From Synechococcus elongatus PCC 11801 (lineage in GTDB: Bacteria > Cyanobacteriota > Cyanobacteriia > Synechococcales > Synechococcaceae): DNA of 64,000 nucleotides. The number at the start of each line of letters is the position of its first letter. The first letter of the stretch is position 1. The stretch is taken from positions 372,001 through 436,000 of the forward strand of contig NZ_CP030139.2 in NCBI RefSeq assembly GCF_003846445.2, written 5' to 3'. Below, piece by piece: positions 46,701 through 54,272 of this stretch. A program made the position numbers and the translations under genes. Under the pieces are notes generated by a model. The model did not search any database, had not been told where the DNA came from, and was given only the letters and a program-made list of their open reading frames with translations.

Positions 46701-46941
46701 TAATCCCAGCCTGCGACTGGAGGATTACATCGTGTTGGATGTCCTGGTGGGCCACGCAGTCCGTCTGGCTTGGCTTGCGGATCACGCCGATCGCCGCGAT
46801 CGCTACGACGAAGATAAGGCCGCTGCTTGGCAGCAGTTCTATCAGCGATCGCCGGAGCAATGTCGTCGCTTTGTTCTCGAAGCCGTGCGCTTCCTCAGCG
46901 AAGAGAAGCAGCCGGTTCCTGCCGCTGAGCTGCCACGCTAA
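43702..46941 (+). CDS. Large GH15/phosphorylase-kinase alpha/beta-like protein
   Basis: 1079 residues from ATG 43702, which has GGAGAG just upstream. The first ~460 residues form an (alpha/alpha)6-barrel like glucoamylase (GH15): [43 protein letters not shown] and [27 protein letters not shown], here quoted only in parts such as QDAWVRDN and ECEWPLFF. Eukaryotic phosphorylase kinase alpha/beta subunits share this arrangement plus a long C-terminal region. Cyanobacteria encode such proteins without a known phosphorylase kinase gamma. Whether it hydrolyses glucans or regulates glycogen breakdown is open. Confidence 0.88.
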   Translation: [1079 protein letters not shown]

Positions 46942-46991
46942 CGTTCACCGAACGCTTGAAGACTCGGCAGGAGCAAACTTTGTCGAATCCC

Positions 46992-47044
46992 AAAATCCCA
47001 TCCTGCAGGAACATCTCGTTGGTGAGACATCTTGCAAGATGGGA
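46992..47044 (-). terminator. Terminator of the rubrerythrin gene
   Basis: On the minus strand a 12-pair stem (TCCCATCTTGCA / TGCAGGATGGGA, one G-U) with a long interior loop is followed by TTTT. It lies 30 bp past the stop in the convergent gap. Confidence 0.65.
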
Positions 47045-47074
47045 CAGGTTAAGCGCTGTTGGGATCAGCAAGGA

Positions 47075-47791
47075 TTACGCGGCGATCGCGGGTTCTTGGT
47101 AAGGAACGAAGGTCTTCTTCGTGGCTCCACAGATGGGACAGAACCAATCGTCTGGAATCTCAGCGAAAGGTGTGCCCGGAGCAATCCCTGAATCAGCATC
47201 GCCCACGGCGGGGTCATAGATCATCGAGCACTGCAGACAAATCCATTTCTGGGTTGCTGGATTGGTATCCGCAGGTGCCTTGCTGGCGGCTCCACCGGCC
47301 AAGGCTTGCAGCGCAACACCATACTGCTTGGCGTGGTACTCCTCGATCGGGGTCAAGAGACCAAAGTTTTTAGCGGCTGTCTTGAAGATGCCGGCATGCT
47401 CACGGGATTCTTCCTCCTGTTCTTTGAACTCAGCGGCAGCGATCGCATCTTTCTCCGCCACGGCTTGAGCGTGGAACTCGGGGTACATCGTCGTGTACTC
47501 GTAAGTCTCGCCTTCGATCGCCAGTTCTAAGCAGCGAGCAGCGATTTGCTTCTTCTCCTCCTCGCTGAGGCTGGACGGATCATCGACGACTAATTCGGGA
47601 TGCAGCAATCGGAAATGCGCAAAAGCATGCTCGGTCTCTTGATTGGCCGTCTCCCGAAACAGTTTCGCTAAATCCGCGAGGCCGAGTTTTTTGCAAACGT
47701 CTGCAAAGAAGAGGTATTTGCGGTTGGCCATTGATTCACCCCCGAATGCTGCTTCGAGGTTGGCCAAGGTGACGGGGTTAGAGAGATCCAT
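47075..47791 (-). CDS. Rubrerythrin
   Basis: 238 residues from ATG 47791 ([16 protein letters not shown]); a frame start at 47809 is less likely. N-terminal ferritin-like di-iron domain ([40 protein letters not shown]) followed by a C-terminal rubredoxin domain with CLQC and CPIC cysteine pairs. Rubrerythrins reduce H2O2 to water with electrons through the rubredoxin iron. In cyanobacteria they protect against peroxide. The gene is divergent from a PerR-type regulator and has a promoter overlapped by a perfect palindrome. Confidence 0.95.
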   Translation of the reverse strand: MDLSNPVTLANLEAAFGGESMANRKYLFFADVCKKLGLADLAKLFRETANQETEHAFAHFRLLHPELVVDDPSSLSEEEKKQIAARCLELAIEGETYEYTTMYPEFHAQAVAEKDAIAAAEFKEQEEESREHAGIFKTAAKNFGLLTPIEEYHAKQYGVALQALAGGAASKAPADTNPATQKWICLQCSMIYDPAVGDADSGIAPGTPFAEIPDDWFCPICGATKKTFVPYQEPAIAA

Positions 47792-47810
47792 ACCTGTGAC
47801 AGAAAACAAC

Positions 47811-47846
47811 TTATCTAAGAATAAGTCTTAGATAAAAATTCGTCAA
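47811..47846 (-). promoter_or_regulatory. Promoter of rubrerythrin with PerR-type operator palindrome
   Basis: -35 TTGACG (47841-47846) and -10 TATTCT (47818-47823) with a 17-bp spacer on the minus strand. A perfect inverted repeat TTATCTAAGA, 5-nt spacer, TCTTAGATAA (47811-47835) overlaps the -10 and spacer, where a bound repressor would block RNA polymerase. Binding by the divergent PerR-like protein is inferred. Confidence 0.7.
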
Positions 47847-47934
47847 ACTCAAGAGCAATCTTCTTTCAGTTCCGAGTCCGATTTAGGAAAAAGGCTAGGA
47901 TAAGGGCAACTGAGTGATTCTTGCCCTAGGCACC

Positions 47935-48378
47935 ATGACCGCTACTCCTGTGCTTTCAGCCGATATCCGCGATCGCCTGCAGCAAGCCGGATTGCGGGTG
48001 ACCCCACAACGCTATGCGGTCTATGCCAATTTGCTGAGTCGTCACGATCACCCCACCGTCGAGACCATCCTGCAGGACATCAACCAAGCCTTACCAATGG
48101 CGTCGAAAGCCGCTGTTTATGGTGCACTTTCAGTGCTGCGCGAAGTGGGTCTGATTCGTGAGGTGCTCTTGGAAGAAGGGGTGACCCGCTACGATGCCCG
48201 CACAGAGCCACACCATCATTGCCGCTGCCAAGTCTGTGGCAGTATTCAAGACCTCGACTGGGACGCGATCGCCCCGATCGATCTGAGTCTTTTACCTCCG
48301 GGCTTTCGTCCAGAGCGCTATGAGGTGACTATTTGGGGTCAATGCGAGTCCTGTTCAGCAACAAACGCGATCGCCTGA
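47935..48378 (+). CDS. perR: PerR-type Fur-family peroxide-sensing repressor
   Basis: 147 residues from ATG 47935. Winged-helix N-terminal domain (RVTPQRYAVYANLL) and C-terminal dimer/metal domain. Zinc site: CxxC pairs Cys98/Cys101 and Cys137/Cys140. Regulatory metal ligands line up with Bacillus PerR at a constant +2 offset: Asp87, His93, His95 and Asp106, with His39 (or His37) as the fifth; Asp106 is where Fur proteins have Glu. The same site is oxidised by H2O2 in PerR. It is divergent from rubrerythrin, and the shared spacer carries a palindromic operator, so self- and rbr-regulation is likely. Confidence 0.88.
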   Translation: MTATPVLSADIRDRLQQAGLRVTPQRYAVYANLLSRHDHPTVETILQDINQALPMASKAAVYGALSVLREVGLIREVLLEEGVTRYDARTEPHHHCRCQVCGSIQDLDWDAIAPIDLSLLPPGFRPERYEVTIWGQCESCSATNAIA

Positions 48379-48388
48379 AGCCTGACGA

Positions 48389-49300
48389 TTACAGTTGTTG
48401 AAGAAACGCAGCCAGTGCTGCATCGTCCAGCCAGCCGGTATAGGCCGCGTAGCGACAGCGATCGCGCCCTGTGAGTGGATCGAAGCTGCTGACAAAGACA
48501 TGTCGCACTCGTAATCCGCTTAACCACTGCCAAATTTTGAGGCCCTCGGGTTGGGTCTTGAGCAATCTGGCCTTGCTGAAATAACGATGGTTGCACTCGG
48601 TGAGATTGAGGCTGCGGAGCTTGGCAACTAGGTCTGCCACGCGATCGCTAGGAGAGGGAGCTACAACAGGCCGTTGCCAAAATTGAGCGATCGCCTCAGC
48701 CACTCGCGAATCGGATTTAAGGCGAGCGTGGGTAATGCCCTGCAGTGTCACCAAGGTCGCTCGGGCAAACTCCGAGCTGTTCACGGGCACAAGGCCATCA
48801 CTATAGTCGCCAAGGTCGCTAACAATCGAGGCGGTCGGAATTTGTGCAGCGATCGCTTCCGCGATTGGCCGACGATTCCGTCCTAAGTCCTTGGCAATGG
48901 TTGGCAAATAACCCAAGGGATCGAGGAAGCGACAGACATCCGATCCACCCACTGGCGAGCCAATCAGCACGAGGCTATGAACGCGACTCCACCACTCGCG
49001 ATGGCGATCGAGGACTTCCAGCCACAGGAGTCCCCCCATAGAGTGACCGATCAATCGCAGAGGCCGGTCGGGATACTGCGCGATCGCTTGGGCCGCGATC
49101 GTCTCCACAGTTTGAATCAGAGGGTCAATCGCAATCCAAGTTCGGAATCGTCCCAAATCCGGCGCATAGATGCGAGCCTGCTGGGGCGCGATGCTCTGAA
49201 CTAACTGCTGAATTTGGTAAGCGCGATCGTCCCAACCATGCTGCGCAAATAAGAGACAGGGAGCTTGACTAGCCTGCGCATTCATCGCCATCATTCCCAT
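48389..49300 (-). CDS. Alpha/beta-hydrolase
   Basis: 303 residues from the ATG at 49300; other ATGs follow within the next 15 bp. Catalytic motifs: GHSMGG nucleophile elbow (Ser), GDYSDGLVPV (acid) and GITHARLKSD (His). Fits lipases, esterases or thioesterases of the fold; the substrate is unknown. No signal peptide. It converges on perR with a 10-bp gap. Confidence 0.85.
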   Translation of the reverse strand: MGMMAMNAQASQAPCLLFAQHGWDDRAYQIQQLVQSIAPQQARIYAPDLGRFRTWIAIDPLIQTVETIAAQAIAQYPDRPLRLIGHSMGGLLWLEVLDRHREWWSRVHSLVLIGSPVGGSDVCRFLDPLGYLPTIAKDLGRNRRPIAEAIAAQIPTASIVSDLGDYSDGLVPVNSSEFARATLVTLQGITHARLKSDSRVAEAIAQFWQRPVVAPSPSDRVADLVAKLRSLNLTECNHRYFSKARLLKTQPEGLKIWQWLSGLRVRHVFVSSFDPLTGRDRCRYAAYTGWLDDAALAAFLQQL

Positions 49301-49441
49301 TTGCTGCAATGCAAGTTGAGGCCAAGCGTCTGGATTGCTTGAACCATTGGCACACGATTCCTATTCATCCAGAGATTTATAGAGACTAAAACGTGTCTGC
49401 GATCGCAACAAAAGCAATTAGTATATTCGTCGGATTAAAAC

Positions 49442-50122
49442 TTAAAAGTTGGAAAAAGCAACTTGACAAGCAGCATTCATCAGCTCAGCATCCGCAGGGG
49501 TGTTGGGCGGCTGACCATTGAGCCAACCTTGCTGACAATCTGCTAGAGCTTGATAGGTCTGTCCTTGGTAGCCAAAGGCAAATTGAACTTGGCTGTTATC
49601 CAGTGGCAAGACCGTTCCATAGTAGAGATTGTAGGCACTATTGGGGACTGAAACATACGTCACATCATTACTGATCGCATTATTGATAGAGTTGCCAATA
49701 ATAGCTGCACTCGTGAGTGATGTAATTCCCCATAAAGCAGCATTAGCGCCCCACCACCCCCATGGAGGATTAGACCAGCCGCCATACCAGCCGTAGCCGC
49801 CCCAAGGTCGTGAACCACCCCAATTGGGGTTAACCCAGTTCGGACGAGTATTGATGTTATTAATGTTGACAGGACGGTTGTTAATAATCGTGTTATTCGA
49901 GTCAATGGGTCGGTTATTAATCGGCTGATTGATGACCGGGCGATCGAAATTATCACGTTGCCAGTTTTGCTGATCAATGGGGCGATCGGGAAAATCAGCG
50001 GGACGTTCAATCGGTCGATCAAAATCAGGTCTTCCAAAACCAGCAGGACGCGCTGAGGCTGGCAGTGCTAGCCCCGTGTTGGCAATTAGCACAAGGCCAA
50101 ACCAGACTAGAGTTTTTTTCAT
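49442..50122 (-). CDS. Secreted Asn/Pro-rich repeat protein
   Basis: 226 residues from ATG 50122; the frame extends upstream without a good start. A signal peptide ending LALPASA leads into a low-complexity region with repeats of Arg-Pro-(Ile/Val) spaced every 7-10 residues (RPIERP, RPID, RPVIN, NRPID, NRPVNIN), then a Gly/Trp-rich stretch (GGSRPWGGYGWYGGWSNPPW), a hydrophobic patch (AAIIGNSI) and a C-terminal globular part with two cysteines. I do not recognise the family. It may sit in or on the cell envelope. The gene is AT-rich compared with neighbours. Confidence 0.75.
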   Translation of the reverse strand: MKKTLVWFGLVLIANTGLALPASARPAGFGRPDFDRPIERPADFPDRPIDQQNWQRDNFDRPVINQPINNRPIDSNNTIINNRPVNINNINTRPNWVNPNWGGSRPWGGYGWYGGWSNPPWGWWGANAALWGITSLTSAAIIGNSINNAISNDVTYVSVPNSAYNLYYGTVLPLDNSQVQFAFGYQGQTYQALADCQQGWLNGQPPNTPADAELMNAACQVAFSNF

Positions 50123-50398
50123 TGCTATTGCCTGTGCTTCATCTAGTAACGGGCTCAAGCAATCGCCTATCAGGTCGATCAGCCCGGATGATTTCACTCT
50201 AATTTCTTTACTGCCAAGCCATTCATTTCTTATGAGTTCTTTAACTTGAGTTGCAGTGGCTAAAGAGCTTCAAAAATAACGATTTGTTAAAAACTCGACG
50301 ATGAGAATTAGTCCTATTCAGTCGCTAGAAATCAAACACTCTTTTTGTGCTGGCGATCGCCTCATCCTAGTTGTGGGCTGGACGGTTGAGGCTGAGGC

Positions 50399-51142
50399 TC
50401 AACGCTCAGCATTGGTCAGGGCTAAAGCCGTGCAAGCGACTTGGGCTGCAGCTTGCTGAGCTGCTTTGATCGATCGCCCAACCCCACTGCCCAATTTCTC
50501 GCCTCGGAACCAGACCTCAGCCGCAAAGGCTTCTGGATCGCCACAGGCGTCACTGCGCTGCTCGGTGCGGTATTCCGGTAACTCTTGGTAGCGTTGCAAG
50601 GTCCATTCCTGCAGAGCCGCTTTGTAATTACCTCGAGTTGGATCCTGCAACATGGCCGTCGCTCGTTGCTGTAATAGCGGATCCAGCCAAGGACGGATGG
50701 GATCGAGGGTACGTTGACTGAGGTACAGCGCTCCGAGTAAGGCTTCAAAAGCTTCGGCGAGGCGACTCTGTTGACCAGCATGATCATTCACTGCTGTTTT
50801 GCCGACCCGCAGCACCCGCTCTAAGCCATAGCTAGCGGCGATCGCGGCTAAGGTGCGATCGCTCCCTAATTCCGACCGTAGAGCAGAACAATCCCCAACC
50901 GAGAGATCGGGGTAGTGACGATCCAGAAAGTCGGCGACCGCAAGGCGCAGCACTGCATCGCCCAAAAACTCCAAGCGATCGTAGTGGTCTTCTGCTGCGC
51001 TGGGATGCGTCAGGGCGCGATCGATCTGCTGCCAATCCAAATCGGGTGTGATCGCCAGCGGCAACTTCGCCAGCAGTCGCTGCAGTTGCTTAAGGCGCTG
51101 AGGTTCTAGCGCGATCGCTGGCTGAGCAGAGGAAGCAGTCAT
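50399..51142 (-). CDS. rnc: Ribonuclease III
   Basis: 247 residues from ATG 51142. Catalytic RNase III domain with the signature DRLEFLGDAVL and the downstream acidic AEAFEALLGALYLS, then a C-terminal double-strand RNA-binding domain (NYKAALQEWTLQRY, EVWFRGEKLGSGVGRSIKAA). It cleaves double-stranded RNA in rRNA precursors and some mRNAs. S. elongatus and relatives have additional Mini-III or RNase III copies elsewhere. The start is only about 18 bp behind the 3' end of rnpB on the same strand, so rnpB read-through could supply rnc mRNA. Confidence 0.95.
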   Translation of the reverse strand: MTASSAQPAIALEPQRLKQLQRLLAKLPLAITPDLDWQQIDRALTHPSAAEDHYDRLEFLGDAVLRLAVADFLDRHYPDLSVGDCSALRSELGSDRTLAAIAASYGLERVLRVGKTAVNDHAGQQSRLAEAFEALLGALYLSQRTLDPIRPWLDPLLQQRATAMLQDPTRGNYKAALQEWTLQRYQELPEYRTEQRSDACGDPEAFAAEVWFRGEKLGSGVGRSIKAAQQAAAQVACTALALTNAER

Positions 51143-51159
51143 AACCGATCCAGACAAAG

Positions 51160-51536
51160 AAAGGGAAAAGCAGGACGTAAGCCGGGTTCTGTTCTCTGCC
51201 AGAGACAGAGGGCAGTTATCTCTCTGGGATGACTATTACTAGTCACCTCTAGCGGTCCAAAGACGGAACCGGTAAAAGACCAACCGTTGTTCCTCCACCT
51301 TGCTCCCAACCGGGGTTTACCGAGCCAACACCTCTCGATGTTGCTGGTGCGCTCTTACCGCACCCTTGCACCCTTACCTGTGCCTGCATGCAGGCCATCG
51401 GCGGTATGTTTCTGTGGCACTATCCTCACGGTCACCCGCACTGGGCGTTACCCAGCAAGTCTGGTCTTTCGGGAGCCCGGACTTTCCTCAGCTTAGGACC
51501 GAAGCCCTAGCCGCAACTGCCTCGCCTCCTTTCCCC
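51160..51536 (-). ncRNA. rnpB: RNase P RNA (rnpB)
   Basis: About 377 nt on the minus strand. Recognisable conserved parts in RNA order: the 5' end GGGGAAAGGAGGCGAGGC, the core CTGAGGAAAGTCCGGGCTCC, GCGGGTGACCGTGAGG, CCACAGAAACATACCGCC, GGTAAGAGCGCACCAGC, GGTAAACCCCGG, and the 3' end GAACCCGGCTTACGTCCTGC. It is the catalytic RNA that matures tRNA 5' ends. Ends are placed by comparison with cyanobacterial type A RNAs, to a few bases. A -10-like TAAACT lies just before the 5' end. Confidence 0.95.
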
Positions 51537-51668
51537 GCTTCTAGTTTACCTTTTGAGCTGAAAGCCTCAGCCATTGAACTGATTTTCAAGAGCCGTATCT
51601 TGGCAAAGAAATTGATTAATTTTCCAGGTTAAGCAACAAGAAATTTCTGATCAGCAGGAGCAAAAGTA

Positions 51669-52205
51669 TCACAATTTCTGAGTCTTATATTCCTGTGCGA
51701 TCGCCCTCACACACTGGTTGACTTGCTTTGCAGAACTAAGGTGATAGACCGTTCTTGTTTCACGAGCAGCTTGAATATAGTCCCGATATTTAGGGGTCAA
51801 GCGGCGATGGCAAAGCCAGAGGACTTGATAACTACTCATGGAACTTTTGAAGAGAGGACTTCCTTCTGGCCAGCCCATCGGTGGGTAAAAGTAGCCAGTA
51901 ATCCAGCGTTTGGTGACCCACCAGAAGTGCAGGGCGATCGGCAGATCAACGTAGATGAGTGTATCTGCCTGATCTAAGCGAGGCCAAAGAGTGTCGAGCG
52001 AACCAAACCCATCAATAATCCATTGGTCTGCTTCGAGGATCTGTTGGTGAGCTTGCTGATATTCTTCTAATGAGACTGCCACCCCTCCCGGTCGATATTT
52101 AATTTTGTCGAGGGTATAGAGTGGTAATCCTGTGATTTCAGCTAATTGGCGACTTAGAGTTGACTTGCCACCACCTGCATTTCCAAAGATTGCAACTTTT
52201 TTCAT
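51669..52205 (-). CDS. Small P-loop kinase, adenylate-kinase-like
   Basis: 178 residues. Walker A GNAGGGKS (8-15) at the N-terminus (KKVAIFGNAGGGKSTLSRQLAE, quoted in part), then IDGFGSLDTLWPRLDQADTLIYVD, typical of the topology-modulation/FlaR-like family of adenylate-kinase relatives (domain without the usual lid). Function unknown: nucleoside or other small-molecule phosphorylation is possible. The gene is more AT-rich than its surroundings, as is the methyltransferase gene next to it; they may have arrived together. Confidence 0.75.
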   Translation of the reverse strand: MKKVAIFGNAGGGKSTLSRQLAEITGLPLYTLDKIKYRPGGVAVSLEEYQQAHQQILEADQWIIDGFGSLDTLWPRLDQADTLIYVDLPIALHFWWVTKRWITGYFYPPMGWPEGSPLFKSSMSSYQVLWLCHRRLTPKYRDYIQAARETRTVYHLSSAKQVNQCVRAIAQEYKTQKL

Positions 52206-52251
52206 CTTGCTCGATTCTGAGGGCTGGTAGAACTAAGTGAGATAGCAATTG

Positions 52252-52902
52252 TTACTCGCGATTATTCTCAGCGACTTTGACTGCTTGGACTGTCATCAAC
52301 CCCCAAAACCAATTAATTCGATACTGTTCAATGGATAGAGATTGAAATCCTTCACGATCAAGCAGATCCTTGAGTTCACGAATTGAATAGGTTTTGAAGT
52401 GAGCACGATCAGTTAGTTTTAGCCAAAGATCCAAGCCAGCCATCGTCCAATAATCACGGCACCAGTCTGTTAAAAGTAATCGACCGTTGAGTTTTAAGAC
52501 TCTAGCCATCTCTCGGATCGCTTGCGAGGGATTACGGAAATAGTGAAAAGCGCTCGTGGAGATAATACAGTCAAACTGATGAGCTGGAAATGGCAATTGC
52601 TCAACTGAACTCAGCTGTAACTCAACAGACGGAGGTAGTTTTTTACGAGCAGCCTCCAACATGGCTGCTGAGGTGTCGAGGCCAATCAGCGTTACTGTTG
52701 GATACTGATTGATGAGTTGTTGGAGTAGGACACCAGTTCCACAGCCAAGGTCGAGAACAGTTGCATTAGAGCTCAGATCTAGTCGCTGAAGTGTCGCCTG
52801 AATTGTTGCACCAATATAAAATGCCCACCGATGATCATACGTTGGCGCTAAGCGCGCGTATTCTGCTTGAACTGAATTATCGTCTATCATCTCAGTCACC
52901 AT
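52252..52902 (-). CDS. Class I SAM-dependent methyltransferase
   Basis: 216 residues from ATG 52902 (ATG 52890 possible). Rossmann motif I VLDLGCGTG (49-57), motif II LIGLDTSAAML, and SSVEQLPFPAHQFDCIIS for motif IV; ARVLKLNGRLLLTD is the post-motif strand. Pattern of UbiE/COQ5-like or generic small-molecule methylases; substrate cannot be read. Located 46 bp before the P-loop kinase gene on the same strand. Confidence 0.85.
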   Translation of the reverse strand: MVTEMIDDNSVQAEYARLAPTYDHRWAFYIGATIQATLQRLDLSSNATVLDLGCGTGVLLQQLINQYPTVTLIGLDTSAAMLEAARKKLPPSVELQLSSVEQLPFPAHQFDCIISTSAFHYFRNPSQAIREMARVLKLNGRLLLTDWCRDYWTMAGLDLWLKLTDRAHFKTYSIRELKDLLDREGFQSLSIEQYRINWFWGLMTVQAVKVAENNRE

Positions 52903-53030
52903 CGGGCGATCGCCTTTCTAGTCAGATGTCTAAGCTGCAAAAATAAGGCTCTTATGTGTGCCGTTTGGATCGAGTGATCCGGACTAAAAGATCTATTGAC
53001 TCCTGAAGAGCTACTTGCTCAAACTGCTCA

Positions 53031-54272
53031 TTAATAGCCTGTCGCTTGCAAGTTTTGGAGAAAATCACCGAGTAAATAGAGGGATCCGCAAAAGACGATC
53101 GCTTGCGGATAGGATTGCGCGATCGCGAGTCCCTCGGCCCAATCAGCAGCGGTTGCTGTAATTGCTCCAAGACCTTCTGCCCAAGTTTGCAGTTCTTGGG
53201 GGGCCCAGCAATCATGTTCTGGCACAGGAATGGCAATACAGCGATCGCCCGACCGAATGAGTGTTGCTAGAACCGCTTGCGCATCTTTCGCTCGCAGCAT
53301 TCCCAGCAACCAAGTCACAGACTGATCAGGGAAAAGCTGATCAACGGCCTGACGCAATGCGATCGCAGCCTCTAGGTTGTGCGCTCCATCGATCAGCAGT
53401 TTTCGGCCTTGATAGTCCAGCCATTGCAGGCGACCGGGCCAGCTCGTATTCGCTAAGCCTTGAGCGATCGCTTCATCTTGCAAAATCCAGCCCTGTTGCT
53501 GAAGTTGCCGCAAAATGGCGATCCCGATCGCAGAATTGATGCGCTGCACGTCGCCAATCAGCCCCGACTGGTAGGTTAGCCCTTGACTCTGCCACAGTCC
53601 CGATTCGATGACAGTTGCCGGTTCGATCGCAGTGATGGGTGCTTGTAGGCGATCGGCTTGAGCACGGATCACGGTTTCCGCTTCCGATGGCAGGACGCCC
53701 AAAACAACCGGACAATTTGCCTTCAAAATCCCTGCTTTTTCGGCTGCGATCGCACCCAACGTCGATCCCAAAACCGCTTGATGGTCGTGACCAATGCTGG
53801 TGATCGCCGTGACGAGAGGTTGTGCAACAACATTCGTGGCATCGAGGCGGCCACCGAGCCCGACTTCAATGACAGCGATCTCGAGATCGCTGTCAGCGAG
53901 CACCAGCCAGACGGCAGCTGTTAGCAGCTCAAATGGTGTCAGATCGATGCCATCGGCGGCAGTCAATACGGTCTGGACGGCTTGCAGCAGGCGATCGCTA
54001 CTGACTGGCTGCCCATTGAGTTGCAGGCGTTCGCACCAACTGATCAAGTGCGGCGAGGTGTAGCGCCCGACTCGATAGCCATTCGCCCGCAAGGCTGCAT
54101 CAACAAAAGCGCAGGTCGAACCTTTGCCATTGGTGCCAGCGATATGGACGATCGGTACCTGATTCTGCGGATTCCCCAGCCGCTCCAGCACGTTCAGACT
54201 GCGATCGAGCCCAAGATCAACACCCCGCTGAGCAAATGAACCCAGCAGGCGATCGAGTTCCGCGAGACTCAT
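53031..54272 (-). CDS. folC: Folylpolyglutamate synthase / dihydrofolate synthase
   Basis: 413 residues from ATG 54272, overlapping the TGA of argD (ATGA). P-loop GTNGKGST (46-53), the adjacent GRYTSPHLISWCER omega loop, VGLGGRLDATN and GHDHQAVLGSTLGAIAAEKAGI for metal binding; HNLEAAIA in the C-terminal ligase domain. It adds glutamate to dihydropteroate and to folates. Most residues of the family are visible. It shares the folate route with folE at 17 kb, though the two are far apart. Stop at 53031; the last ~130 bp before the next gene have no other feature. Confidence 0.95.
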   Translation of the reverse strand: MSLAELDRLLGSFAQRGVDLGLDRSLNVLERLGNPQNQVPIVHIAGTNGKGSTCAFVDAALRANGYRVGRYTSPHLISWCERLQLNGQPVSSDRLLQAVQTVLTAADGIDLTPFELLTAAVWLVLADSDLEIAVIEVGLGGRLDATNVVAQPLVTAITSIGHDHQAVLGSTLGAIAAEKAGILKANCPVVLGVLPSEAETVIRAQADRLQAPITAIEPATVIESGLWQSQGLTYQSGLIGDVQRINSAIGIAILRQLQQQGWILQDEAIAQGLANTSWPGRLQWLDYQGRKLLIDGAHNLEAAIALRQAVDQLFPDQSVTWLLGMLRAKDAQAVLATLIRSGDRCIAIPVPEHDCWAPQELQTWAEGLGAITATAADWAEGLAIAQSYPQAIVFCGSLYLLGDFLQNLQATGY

